A stretch of DNA of 64,000 nt from Humibacillus xanthopallidus (GTDB lineage Bacteria > Actinomycetota > Actinomycetes > Actinomycetales > Dermatophilaceae), in the NCBI RefSeq assembly GCF_006716675.1, contig NZ_VFPM01000003.1, forward strand, positions 970,286-1,034,285, given 5' to 3'. A model generated the notes under the pieces. It was not told the origin of the DNA. It was given only the letters and a program-made list of their open reading frames with translations, and did no database searches. How positions within the stretch are numbered: the stretch's first letter is position 1; each line of letters starts with the position of its first letter. The translations under genes were made by a program, and so were the position numbers. This document shows, one piece after another, positions 42,396 through 50,817 of the stretch.

Positions 42396-44563
42396 GCGGT
42401 GGCCTCCTCCGTGAGCCCCGGCACGCTCGCCGGCACGGTGACGCGCGGGCACCGGAGCACGACGATGCTGCGCGGCTGTACCTGGATCTGCCACGACGGG
42501 TCGAGCGAGTGGCTCTCGAGGTCGTGGGCCGCCGTGTCGACGACGGGGATCCACTCCGTGCCGTACTCCTCGTCGGGCAGCGTGAAGCTGAGCGGCTCGC
42601 TGTAGGCGTTGAACATCACGAGGAACGAGTCGTCGAGCACGGGGTTGCCACGCGGGTCGGGCCCCGGGATGGCGGAGCCGTTGAGGAAGACCATGAGCGA
42701 CTTGGCAAGACCGTTGCGCCAGGCGTCCTCGTCCATGTGCTCGGCGTCAGGCGTGAACCAGGCGATGTCGCCGAGCTCGCTCTCGCCTCCGTGGTCGGCG
42801 CTGCCGGCGAAGAAGCGACGCCGCCGGAAGACGGGGTGCTCCCGGCGCAGCTTGACGATCGACTGCGTGAAGGTGAGCAGCTTCTGGTCGTCGCTGTCGA
42901 GGACCCACTGGATCCACGAGATGTCGTTGTCCTGGCAGTAGCCGTTGTTGTTGCCACCTTGGGTGCGCCCGAGCTCGTCGCCGTGCAGCAGCATCGGCAC
43001 GCCCTGCGAGAGCATCAGCGTGGTGAGGAAGTTGCGCTGCTGGCGCAGCCGGAGGTCGCGCACCTGCGGGTCGTTCGTCGGGCCCTCGACGCCGCAGTTC
43101 CACGACCGGTTGTGGCTCTCGCCGTCGTTGTTGCCCTCGCCGTTGGCCTCGTTGTGCTTCTCGTTGTACGACACGAGGTCGCGCAGGGTGAAGCCGTCGT
43201 GGGCCGTGACGAAGTTGATCGACGCGATCGGCTTGCGGCCAGAGTGCTCGTAGAGGTCGCTGGATCCCGTGAAGCGAGAAGCGAACTCGCCGAGCGCCCC
43301 GCCCTCGCCGCGCCAGAAGTCGCGGACGGTGTCGCGGTACTTGCCGTTCCACTCGGTCCACAGGGGCGGGAAGTTGCCGACCTGGTAGCCCCCTTCGCCG
43401 ACGTCCCAGGGCTCGGCGATGAGCTTGACCTGGCTGACGACCGGGTCCTGCTGGATGAGGTCGAAGAAGGCCGACAGCTTGTCGACCTCGTGGAACTGGC
43501 GCGCGAGCGTCGCGGCGAGGTCGAAGCGGAAGCCGTCGACGTGCATCTCGGTGACCCAGTAGCGCAGCGAGTCCATGATGAGCTGCAGCACGTGGGGGCT
43601 GCGCATGAGGAGGCTGTTGCCCGTGCCGGTCGTGTCGTAGTAGTGGGTGAGGTCATCGCTGACCAGCCGGTAGTAGCTGTTGTTGTCGAGCCCACGAAAG
43701 GCGAGCGTCGGGCCCAGGTGGTTGCCCTCGGCGGTGTGGTTGTAGACGACGTCGAGGATGACCTCGATGTGCGCGGCGTGCAGGGCCTTGACCATCGCCT
43801 TGAACTCGAGCACCTGCTGACCGCGCTGCCCACCGGCCGCGTAGGCGTTGTGGGGCGCGAGGAAGCCGATCGTGTTGTAACCCCAGTAGTTCGACAGGCC
43901 GCGGTCGACGAGCGGCGCGTCCTGGACGAACTGGTGCACCGGCATGAGCTCGATCGCGGTGATGCCGAGGTCACTGAGGTGCTTGATCATCGCCGGGTGG
44001 GCGATGGCCGCGTAGGTGCCGCGGATGTCTTCCGGGATCTCGGGGTGCATCATCGACAGTCCCTTGACGTGGGCCTCGTAGATGACGCTCTCGTGGTACT
44101 CGTGACGCGGCGGGCGGTCGTCGCCCCAGTCGAAGAAGGGGTTGATGACGACCGAGTGCATCGTGTGCCGCACGCTGTCGTCGAGGTTGATCTTCGTCGT
44201 CGTCGCGGCCTTGGGGTCGCCGAAGGTGTAGGAGTAGAGCGACTGGTCGTTCTCGGCCTGACCCTCGATCGCCTTGGCGTAGGGGTCGAGCAGGAACTTG
44301 CTCGGGTTGCAGCGATGCCCCTTGTCCGGGGCGTAGGGACCGTGAACCCGGAAGCCGTAGCGCTGGCCCGGCTGCACGTAGGGCACGTAGCCGTGCCACA
44401 CGAAACCGTCGGTCTCGGGGAGGTCGATGCGGGTCTCGACGAGGTCGTCGTCGATGAGACAGAGCTCGATGCGCTCGGCCACCTCGGAGAAGACGGCGAA
44501 GTTCACACCCGATCCGTCATAGGTTGCGCCGAGGGGGTAGGGCTTGCCGGGCCAGATCTCCAT
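42392..44563 (-). CDS. treX: Glycogen debranching enzyme (TreX/GlgX)
   Basis: A 723-aa GH13 isoamylase-type enzyme that hydrolyses alpha-1,6 branch points of glycogen and gives linear maltodextrins to TreY. It has an N-terminal CBM48 domain (GATYDGSGVNFAVFSEVAERIELCL), then DVVYNHTAEGNHLGPT, DGFRFDLAATLAR (nucleophile Asp), LIAEPWDVGEGGYQVG (acid Glu) and NFVTAHDGFTL. The ATG at 44563 has GAAGAAGG upstream. It leads treX-treY-treZ. The 338-nt gap above it holds no convincing gene; only the SDR terminator and the unassigned promoter of this operon. Confidence 0.95.
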   Translation of the reverse strand: MEIWPGKPYPLGATYDGSGVNFAVFSEVAERIELCLIDDDLVETRIDLPETDGFVWHGYVPYVQPGQRYGFRVHGPYAPDKGHRCNPSKFLLDPYAKAIEGQAENDQSLYSYTFGDPKAATTTKINLDDSVRHTMHSVVINPFFDWGDDRPPRHEYHESVIYEAHVKGLSMMHPEIPEDIRGTYAAIAHPAMIKHLSDLGITAIELMPVHQFVQDAPLVDRGLSNYWGYNTIGFLAPHNAYAAGGQRGQQVLEFKAMVKALHAAHIEVILDVVYNHTAEGNHLGPTLAFRGLDNNSYYRLVSDDLTHYYDTTGTGNSLLMRSPHVLQLIMDSLRYWVTEMHVDGFRFDLAATLARQFHEVDKLSAFFDLIQQDPVVSQVKLIAEPWDVGEGGYQVGNFPPLWTEWNGKYRDTVRDFWRGEGGALGEFASRFTGSSDLYEHSGRKPIASINFVTAHDGFTLRDLVSYNEKHNEANGEGNNDGESHNRSWNCGVEGPTNDPQVRDLRLRQQRNFLTTLMLSQGVPMLLHGDELGRTQGGNNNGYCQDNDISWIQWVLDSDDQKLLTFTQSIVKLRREHPVFRRRRFFAGSADHGGESELGDIAWFTPDAEHMDEDAWRNGLAKSLMVFLNGSAIPGPDPRGNPVLDDSFLVMFNAYSEPLSFTLPDEEYGTEWIPVVDTAAHDLESHSLDPSWQIQVQPRSIVVLRCPRVTVPASVPGLTEEATA

Positions 44564-44824
44564 GGACCTTCTTCCGTCGTCGGTCGCGGCACGGGAGCCG
44601 CCGCGCCACGGCGTGGCGACATGCGGACGACAGTGGCCGCAGGGGCCATTCTTGCCTGCCCGGCGCCCCATCGCACAAACACCCGGGTGTGCCGGGTGGC
44701 GCGCCCGCGTCTCCTGGCTCACTCAGACCGCAAAACCGGCCCTGTCGGAGACTGCCCGGAGACGAGATGAGGAGGTGCTTGCCGTGGTGAGCCTTCTGAG
44801 CTCCGTCAGGCTCAGCCGGGATGC

Positions 44825-44857
44825 GTCCGGCCCCGGGCTCGCGCACGGGGGCCGGAC
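44825..44857. terminator. Terminator of the acyl-CoA dehydrogenase/SDR operon
   Basis: 10-bp arms GTCCGGCCCC and GGGGCCGGAC with a 13-nt loop, 44 nt downstream of the minus-strand SDR stop. The right arm runs into CCGGACGGCATAC. Confidence 0.75.
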
Positions 44858-44901
44858 GGCATACGACCGCGGTGGCCTCGCTGGTCGCTGGGGGTGACCG
44901 G

Positions 44902-45660
44902 CTAGAGCCCGCCGCCGAGCGTGACCCCGCCGTCGATCGTCAGGGTCTGCCCGGTGATCCACGACGCGTCGCTGCTGAGCAGGAAGCTCACCGCGCCGGC
45001 GATGTCCTCCGGGAGGCCGAGCCGCTTCATGGGGTAGGCCCGCACGACCTTCTCCTCGCGCCCCTCGTAGAGCGCCTCGGCGAACTTCGTCTTGACGACG
45101 GCCGGCGCGACGGCGTTGACCCGGACGTCCGGGCCGAGCTCGAAGCCGAGCTCGGTCGTCAGGTGGATGAGCGCGGCCTTGGACACGCCGTACCACCCGA
45201 TGACCCCGGAGGCTGCCTGGCCCGCGACCGACGCGAGGTTGACGACCGCCGCCGGGTGCTCCGCGTCACCGAAGCCCGACGCGATCGCCTTCTTGATCCA
45301 CGAGAAGGCCGCGACGACGTTGACGTCGAGGACCTTGCGGGCGACCTCGAGGTCGGTGTCGACCATCGGACCGTAGACCGGGTTGATGCCGGTGTTGTTG
45401 ACGAGCAGGTGCAGCCCGCCGAAGGTCTCGTGCGCGGCGGCGACGACCTCGTCCTGGTGGGCCTCGTCGGCGGCGTTGCCGGCCACACCGAGCGCGTTCC
45501 CCGGGCCACCGAGCTCTTCGACGGCGGCGGCGAGCGCCTCCGGCTTGCGCGCCGTGATGACGACCTTGGCGCCCTCGGCGACGAGCCGCTGAGCGATGCC
45601 CAGACCGATGCCGCGGCTCGCGCCCGTGACGATCGCGACCGCTCCCTCGTGCGCCCTCAT
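44902..45660 (-). CDS. Short-chain dehydrogenase/reductase
   Basis: A 252-aa SDR protein with the NAD(P)-binding TGASRGIG (residues about 13-20), the NNTG strand motif (usual NNAG), a Ser in the SVAGQAASGV region and the YGVSKAA catalytic Tyr-x3-Lys. It is probably a 3-hydroxyacyl-CoA or alcohol dehydrogenase. Its ATG shares one base with the stop of the acyl-CoA dehydrogenase gene (TGATG). The pair, under one TetR-type operator, suggests beta-oxidation or branched-chain acyl-CoA catabolism. Confidence 0.92.
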   Translation of the reverse strand: MRAHEGAVAIVTGASRGIGLGIAQRLVAEGAKVVITARKPEALAAAVEELGGPGNALGVAGNAADEAHQDEVVAAAHETFGGLHLLVNNTGINPVYGPMVDTDLEVARKVLDVNVVAAFSWIKKAIASGFGDAEHPAAVVNLASVAGQAASGVIGWYGVSKAALIHLTTELGFELGPDVRVNAVAPAVVKTKFAEALYEGREEKVVRAYPMKRLGLPEDIAGAVSFLLSSDASWITGQTLTIDGGVTLGGGL

Positions 45661-46805
45661 CAGAAGCCGAGGTCCCGGCCGATGAGCTCCTTCATGATCT
45701 CGTTGGAGCCGGCCCAGATCTTCGTGACGCGCGCGTCGCGCCAGGCGCGGGCCACGCGGTATTCGTTCATGAAGCCGTAGCCGCCGTGCAGCTGCACGCA
45801 GTGGTCGAGCACGTCGTTCTGCACCTGCGAGCTCCACCACTTGGCCTTGGCGGCGTCGACCGCTGACAGCTTGCCCTCGGCGTGCGCCGCGACGCAGTCG
45901 TCGACATAGGCCTCGGCGACCTCGATCTTCGTGACGAGCTCGGCCATGAGGAACTTGTTGTGCTGGAAGGCACCGATCGGCTGGCCGAACGCCTTGCGGT
46001 CCTTGGCGTACTGGATCGTCTCCTCGAGGATCGCCTTGGCGTGGGCGACGTTGGAGACGGCGGCCCCGACGCGCTCCTGCGGCAGGCGCTGCATCATCGC
46101 GATGAAGCCCATGCCCTCCTCGCCGAGCCGGTTCTCGTCGGGCACGCGGACGTTCTCGAAGAAGAGCTCGGCGGTGTCGGACTCGTCCATGCCCACCTTG
46201 TCGAGCTTGCGGCCGTTGACGAAGCCCTCCATGCCCCGCTCGACCATGAGCAGGGTGATGCCCTTGGCACCCTTGGACGGGTCGGTGCGGGCCGCGACGA
46301 TGACGAGGTCGGCCTGGTAGCCGTTGGTGATGAAGGTCTTGGAGCCGTTGAGGATCCACGCGTCGCCGTCGCGGACGGCGGTCGTCTTGAGCGCCGCGAG
46401 GTCAGAGCCGCCGGAGGGCTCGGTCATCGCGATGGCGCAGATGAGCTCGCCGCTCGCCATGCCCGGCAGCCAGCGCTGCTTCTGCTCCTCGGTGCCGAGG
46501 TCGACGATGTAGGGCGGGCACACGTCGGAGTGGATGCCGAAGCAGGAGCTCGTCGCGGCGTTGAAGCGCGACATCTCCTCGGCGACGACGGCGTTGAAGC
46601 GGTAGTCGTCGACGCCGGCACCGCCGAACTCCTCGGGAATGTCGAGGCCGAAGTAGCCCTGCTTGCCGGCCTCGAGCCAGATGTCGCGCGGGATCGACTT
46701 GCCCTCGATCATCTCGTCAGCGCGGGGCGCGAGCGTGCGGGCGACGAACTCGCGCGCCGACGCGCGCATCGCCTCGTGGTCCTCGTCATAGATGTTGCGG
46801 GGCAT
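45660..46805 (-). CDS. Acyl-CoA dehydrogenase
   Basis: A 381-aa FAD-dependent acyl-CoA dehydrogenase that introduces the 2,3 double bond of an acyl-CoA. Conserved blocks are AMTEPSGGSDLAALKTTA and QLHGGYGFMNEYRVARAWRDARV near the end, with IWAGSNEIMKELIGRDL giving the catalytic region. The ATG at 46805 has GGAGG upstream. It is divergent from a TetR gene, with a palindromic operator between. The chain-length preference is not evident; long-chain or isovaleryl-type substrates are possible. Confidence 0.94.
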   Translation of the reverse strand: MPRNIYDEDHEAMRASAREFVARTLAPRADEMIEGKSIPRDIWLEAGKQGYFGLDIPEEFGGAGVDDYRFNAVVAEEMSRFNAATSSCFGIHSDVCPPYIVDLGTEEQKQRWLPGMASGELICAIAMTEPSGGSDLAALKTTAVRDGDAWILNGSKTFITNGYQADLVIVAARTDPSKGAKGITLLMVERGMEGFVNGRKLDKVGMDESDTAELFFENVRVPDENRLGEEGMGFIAMMQRLPQERVGAAVSNVAHAKAILEETIQYAKDRKAFGQPIGAFQHNKFLMAELVTKIEVAEAYVDDCVAAHAEGKLSAVDAAKAKWWSSQVQNDVLDHCVQLHGGYGFMNEYRVARAWRDARVTKIWAGSNEIMKELIGRDLGF

Positions 46806-46856
46806 CCGTCCTCCATCGGGCGTGATCACTGGGTGCGACGCGCCGTACCGACAGGT

Positions 46857-46876
46857 AACTAAGCGCTTGCTTAGTT
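46857..46876. promoter_or_regulatory. Palindromic TetR-type operator between divergent genes
   Basis: AACTAAGC, four bases (GCTT), GCTTAGTT: perfect 8-bp arms. It lies between the divergent acyl-CoA dehydrogenase operon and the tetR gene, 52 and 27 nt from the two starts. The CTAAGC...GCTTAG type is common for acyl-CoA-responsive TetR regulators. Confidence 0.75.
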
Positions 46877-46902
46877 TCTCTCCCCTGCGGCATGCTGTCA
46901 AC

Positions 46903-47541
46903 GTGCCGCACCCCACGACGAGTCCCGCGACGACGCAGCCCGCGACTCCCTCCGCGACCTCCGACCCTGATGCCTCGACGGTCGACCGGCTCATGCAGGC
47001 AGCGGCCCAGGCCTTCGCCGAGAAGGGGTTCCACGCGACGACGACCCGCGACATCGCCTCGGGAGCGGGCCTGTCTCCCGCCGGCGTCTACGTGCACTTC
47101 GGCTCCAAGGAGGAGCTGCTCTTCAACCTCAGCCGCAGCGGGCACGAGTCGGCGCTGCGACTGCTGCGCCGGGCGATCGGTGAGGGGGCGACCCCGACGG
47201 AGCAGCTCGAGACCCTGATGGCCCGCTTCACCGAGTGGCACGTCGAGCAGTACCAGGTCGCGCGCGTCGTGCAGTACGAGCACCACCACCTCACGCCCGA
47301 GCATCATGCCGAGGTGCTGGCACTGCGCAAGGAGATGGACTCCCTCGTGCGCGACGTGCTCGACCGGGGCGTCGCCGACGGTGCCTTCTCGGTGGACGAC
47401 AGCGCCGACACCGCTCTCGCCCTCCTCTCCATCGCCGTCGACGTCGCCCGGTGGTACTCCCCCACCATCAAGCGCACCCCGACCGAGATCGGGGCGACGA
47501 ACGCCGCCCTCGCGCTCCGCCTCGTCGGTGCCGGGCGCTGA
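46903..47541 (+). CDS. TetR-family regulator of acyl-CoA metabolism
   Basis: A 212-aa TetR-type repressor. The helix-turn-helix (residues about 45-70, FHATTTRDIASGAGLSPAGVYVHFGSK) is canonical and a helical ligand domain follows with a HHHL motif. A disordered Thr/Ser/Pro extension makes up the first 25 residues. The GTG at 46903 lies 26 nt after the palindrome; an in-frame ATG at 46792 would overlap the operator and the opposite gene. It probably represses both itself and the ACAD/SDR pair and responds to an acyl-CoA. Confidence 0.9.
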   Translation: MPHPTTSPATTQPATPSATSDPDASTVDRLMQAAAQAFAEKGFHATTTRDIASGAGLSPAGVYVHFGSKEELLFNLSRSGHESALRLLRRAIGEGATPTEQLETLMARFTEWHVEQYQVARVVQYEHHHLTPEHHAEVLALRKEMDSLVRDVLDRGVADGAFSVDDSADTALALLSIAVDVARWYSPTIKRTPTEIGATNAALALRLVGAGR

Positions 47542-47563
47542 CGGCAGCGACGGCGGCCCGGAG

Positions 47564-48091
47564 GTGACGGGCCACACCGTCCTCCTCGTGCCCGTGCCCG
47601 AGCTCGAGCCGTTCGTGCGGGCCCGGACGGAGCACTACGACCTCGACTACGTGTCAGCCGACCCACGTTTCGTGCACGCCCACGTGACGGCCCTCGCGCC
47701 CTTCCTCGCACCAGACGACCTCGATGCCGATGCACTCGATCGTGTCTCCGAGATCGCTTCTGCCACAATGGCATTCGACTTCCGCTTGGAGGAGGTCAGC
47801 GTCTTCCCCAACGGCATCGTCCACCTGCTGCCCGAGCCGAGGGGTCCGTTCGAGGCGCTCACGGACCGCCTGTGGCGAGCCTTCCCCCGGTGCCCGCCGT
47901 ATGCCGGGGAGTTCGGCAGCGTCGTCCCGCACCTGACGCTCGACGCCCTCTCGGACTCCGTGACGAGGGGGTCGACCCGCGACCTCGTCTCGAGCCACCT
48001 GCCGGCGCACTGCCGGGCGGACCGGCTCGACCTCGCGTGGTACTCGCCGGGCGACTGCCGCATCCTGCACTCGTGGCCGCTCGCGCGGTGA
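47564..48091 (+). CDS. 2'-5' RNA ligase-like (2H phosphoesterase) protein
   Basis: A 175-aa protein of the two-histidine phosphoesterase superfamily. Both HxT motifs are present: HAHVTAL in the N-terminal half and PHLTL in the C-terminal half. The family hydrolyses 2',3'-cyclic phosphates or ligates 2'-5' RNA ends; the substrate here is unknown. The GTG at 47564 is preferred to an in-frame GTG at 47528 that overlaps tetR. It runs in the same direction as the TetR gene and may be co-transcribed. Confidence 0.82.
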   Translation: MTGHTVLLVPVPELEPFVRARTEHYDLDYVSADPRFVHAHVTALAPFLAPDDLDADALDRVSEIASATMAFDFRLEEVSVFPNGIVHLLPEPRGPFEALTDRLWRAFPRCPPYAGEFGSVVPHLTLDALSDSVTRGSTRDLVSSHLPAHCRADRLDLAWYSPGDCRILHSWPLAR

Positions 48092-48093
48092 CC

Positions 48094-48099
48094 TAGGTT
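48094..48099 (+). promoter_or_regulatory. Predicted -10 box of a leaderless transcript (SRPBCC gene)
   Basis: TAGGTT ends 6 nt before the ATG at 48106, overlapping the end of the preceding gene. Confidence 0.45.
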
Positions 48100-48105
48100 G
48101 GGGCG

Positions 48106-48558
48106 ATGGCCTGGCAGCGCACCGCCCGCGAGGACTTCGCCTGCCCACCGTCCGCGCTGTGGGCCGTCGTCGGCGACCCGCGGCGGTGGCCCGAGTGGTG
48201 CGACGCCGTCGGACCGGTCGTCATGACCGAGCCGGTGAGGGTGGGGGCGCAACTCCGGTACGAGCCCGCCGGCCGTGTCTCGGGCGCGCTCCACCGCCGC
48301 ACGGCGCCGCCCATGCGGGTCACGGACTGCCGGCCGGAGCGTCGTCTCACGATCGAGCAGCCGATCCCGACGGGGGCGATGACCGTCGAGTGGCTGATCG
48401 ACCCGACGACAACTGCCGGCGGGGAGCCGGGCTGCGTGCTCGCCCAGCGCATCGCCGTGGGCGGGCTGCTCTCCCCCGCCGTCGTCGTCGGCGTCGCAGC
48501 CGGTCTCGCATCGTCGTGGTCGCGGTCGGTCGTGCGGTTGCACGCCCTGCTGGCCTGA
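48106..48558 (+). CDS. SRPBCC (START/Bet v 1-like) domain protein
   Basis: A 150-aa protein with the polyketide-cyclase/SRPBCC pattern: FACPPSALWAVVGDPRRWPEWCDAV at the start, an antiparallel beta core and a C-terminal helix (ASSWSRSVVRLHALL). The family binds hydrophobic ligands in a central pocket. It converges with the YczE gene with only 4 nt between stops. Ligand and role are unknown. Confidence 0.85.
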   Translation: MAWQRTAREDFACPPSALWAVVGDPRRWPEWCDAVGPVVMTEPVRVGAQLRYEPAGRVSGALHRRTAPPMRVTDCRPERRLTIEQPIPTGAMTVEWLIDPTTTAGGEPGCVLAQRIAVGGLLSPAVVVGVAAGLASSWSRSVVRLHALLA

Positions 48559-48562
48559 CGGC

Positions 48563-49258
48563 TCAGGTGCGGTCCTCGAGGAGGATCCTCCCGCGGTCCG
48601 AGACCACCGGCGTGATCTCCGGGCCGAGGTCGACGGTCAGCCGGGGCAGGAAGAACTGGACGAGCGGCCCGATGGTGACGGCATACAGCACGGTGCCGAG
48701 GCCCACGGGGCCACCGAGCAGCCAGCCCACGGCGAGCACGACGACCTCGATCGTCGTGCGCACGAGCCGGATCGACAGCCCCGTGCGGCGGGCGAAGCCC
48801 GTCATCAGGCCGTCGCGGGGGCCGGGGCCGAGCTGGCTGCCGATGTAGAGCCCGCCGGCGACGCCGTTGAGCACGATGCCGGACCCGAGCAGGAGGGCTC
48901 GCGACCACAGCGCCTCCGGGGGCGCGATGAGGGCGAGCCCCGCGTCGGCGGCGAGCCCGATGACGACGACGTTGGCGATGGTGCCGAGGCCGGGCCACTG
49001 GCGCAGGGGGACCCAGAGCAGCAGCACGAGCACGCCGACGATGATCGTCACCTGGCCGAAGCTGAGCGGCACGTGCGTGGCGATGCCGGCATGGAAGACG
49101 TCCCACGGGTCGAGGCCCAGGGTGGAGCGGATCATCATCGCCATCGAGACGCCGTAGAGCGTCAGCCCGACGAGCAGCTGCACGAGCCGTCGCGGCAGGC
49201 GCCCGGCCCGGAGCTGCTGGCGGGGCGAGAGGTTGCGCAGGGGGACGTGGCGTCGCAT
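48563..49258 (-). CDS. YczE/YitT-family membrane protein
   Basis: A 231-aa polytopic membrane protein with about six predicted helices and the family's SLGLDPWDVFHAGI-like segment (TLGLDPWDVFHAG) and GPGPRDGLMTG. Such YczE proteins are often encoded divergently from MocR-type regulators, as here. Their transport role has been proposed but not shown. An ATG at 49267 would add three residues. The intergenic gap with mocR contains direct repeats. Confidence 0.85.
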   Translation of the reverse strand: MRRHVPLRNLSPRQQLRAGRLPRRLVQLLVGLTLYGVSMAMMIRSTLGLDPWDVFHAGIATHVPLSFGQVTIIVGVLVLLLWVPLRQWPGLGTIANVVVIGLAADAGLALIAPPEALWSRALLLGSGIVLNGVAGGLYIGSQLGPGPRDGLMTGFARRTGLSIRLVRTTIEVVVLAVGWLLGGPVGLGTVLYAVTIGPLVQFFLPRLTVDLGPEITPVVSDRGRILLEDRT

Positions 49259-49283
49259 GGGGACCATTCTGGGGCCCATTGGC

Positions 49284-49320
49284 ATCGATATTAAGGTCCA
49301 ATCGTGCAACAGTGGTCTGG
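49284..49320 (+). promoter_or_regulatory. Candidate MocR binding direct repeats
   Basis: AGGTCCA (around 49295) and TGGTCTG (around 49313) are similar heptamers about 19 nt apart in the short gap between the divergent yczE and mocR genes. MocR regulators usually bind direct repeats in such gaps. The exact site is uncertain. Confidence 0.35.
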
Positions 49321-50786
49321 TGCGCACCGTCTCCGCCCGTTCACTGGCCCTCCTCCTCGGGTCCGATCCTCTTCCCCGTCCGGCGTATCGCGGCCTCGCC
49401 GACGGCATCCGCCGCCTCGTCTCCGACGGCCGGCTCCTCGTCGGCACCCGGCTACCGAGCGAGCGCACCCTGACGACCGAGCTCGGCCTGTCACGCACGA
49501 CCGTCGGCGCGGCCCTCGACGCCCTGCGCGACGAGGGCTTCGTCGTGACCCGGCGCGGCTCGGGCAGCGTCGTCTGCCTGCCGGCGGGACCCTCCGGCCT
49601 CGCGCTGTCGCAGGCGGGCCTCATCCCGACCGACGTGCCGCCCGACGTCATCGACCTCACGTATGCCGCCCTCCCGTCCGCAGCCGGTGTCACCGCAGCC
49701 TACGAACGAGCCCTCTCCGAGCTCCCGCGCCACCTCGCGACAGCGGGCTACCACCCGCACGGCCTGCCGGAGGCGCGGGCCGCCGTCGCTGCCTGGTTCG
49801 AGGGGCGTGGCCTGCCGACCACCCCCGAGCAGGTGGTCATGACGTCGGGCGCGCACGCAGGTCTGTCCGCGGTGCTGCGGGCCGAGCTCGAGGTGGGCGA
49901 CCGGGTGCTCGTCGAGAGCCCGACCTACCCCAATGCCATTGTGGGAGTGCGGCGCTCGTCCTACCGAGCGGTGCCCACCCAGCTGACGCCGCGGGGTTGG
50001 GACGTCGACGCCATCGAGCTCGGCCTGCGTCAGAGCGGGGCGCGGGCGGCATACCTCATCCCCGACCACCAGAACCCCACCGGGCTGCTCATGCCGGCCA
50101 CGACGCGTCGGGCCGTGGGCGACGTGCTGCGCGCCGGCCGGGCCGTGCCGATCATCGACGAGACCTTCGTCGAGCTCGCCCTCGGCCCCGGCGATGGCGA
50201 TGGCGCAGCCGAGAGTGTCGGGAGCCGGGTGATGCCCTTTGCCGCCGGCGCCCCCGAGGCCTACACGCTGGGCAGCGCCGGCAAGACGTGGTGGGGCGGG
50301 CTGCGGGTCGGGTGGGTGCGTGCTCCCCTCGGCTCCGTGGAGCGGGTCATCGAGGCGCGGCACAGCCTCGACCTCGGCACCGCGGTCCTCGAGCAGCTCG
50401 TCGTCGTCGATCTGCTGCGTCAGGGTGAGGCGCTCCTCGTCGAGCGGCGCCGCGAGGCCCGAGCACGACGCGACGCGATCGTCGAGGCGCTGCGCCGGCA
50501 CGTGCCCGAGTGGCGCTTCACGGTTCCAGGCGGAGGCCTCAACCTCTGGTGCGAGCTGCCCCATGACCGAGGCGACGACCTCGCCCGCGTCGCCGAGTCG
50601 GCCGGCGTGCGGCTGGCCCGCGGCGGCCAGTTCGGCGTCGAGGGCGGGCTCGGACGGTTCGTCCGGGTGCCGTTCTGTGTGGCGCCCGACCAGGCCGACG
50701 AGGTCGGCCGACGCCTCGCCGAGGCCTGGCGCCTGGCGCTCGGCGAGCGGTCCACGACGCGCGAGATCACCCCCCTCATCGCCTGA
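49320..50786 (+). CDS. MocR-family regulator (GntR wHTH fused to aminotransferase domain)
   Basis: A 488-aa protein with an N-terminal GntR winged helix (residues about 15-85, LPSERTLTTELGLSRTTV) and a C-terminal fold-type I aminotransferase-like domain. The PLP-binding Lys322 is in SAGKTWWGGLRVGW, with YPNAIVGVRR and DHQNPTG further upstream. MocR proteins bind PLP and control nearby transport or vitamin genes. Divergence from yczE suggests it controls that gene. The GTG at 49320 is inferred; the upstream open frame has no similarity. Confidence 0.92.
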   Translation: MRTVSARSLALLLGSDPLPRPAYRGLADGIRRLVSDGRLLVGTRLPSERTLTTELGLSRTTVGAALDALRDEGFVVTRRGSGSVVCLPAGPSGLALSQAGLIPTDVPPDVIDLTYAALPSAAGVTAAYERALSELPRHLATAGYHPHGLPEARAAVAAWFEGRGLPTTPEQVVMTSGAHAGLSAVLRAELEVGDRVLVESPTYPNAIVGVRRSSYRAVPTQLTPRGWDVDAIELGLRQSGARAAYLIPDHQNPTGLLMPATTRRAVGDVLRAGRAVPIIDETFVELALGPGDGDGAAESVGSRVMPFAAGAPEAYTLGSAGKTWWGGLRVGWVRAPLGSVERVIEARHSLDLGTAVLEQLVVVDLLRQGEALLVERRREARARRDAIVEALRRHVPEWRFTVPGGGLNLWCELPHDRGDDLARVAESAGVRLARGGQFGVEGGLGRFVRVPFCVAPDQADEVGRRLAEAWRLALGERSTTREITPLIA

Positions 50787-50817
50787 CCTGCTGCCTCGGG
50801 GGTGTAGGACTGGACTC

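Noticed and set aside
44775..44896. Short plus-strand frame after GAGGAGG
   Set aside because: It runs through the terminator hairpin of the opposite operon and has no recognisable product.
44564..44901. A gene in the 338-nt gap above treX
   Set aside because: No frame has a ribosome-binding site plus credible composition; only a terminator is supported.
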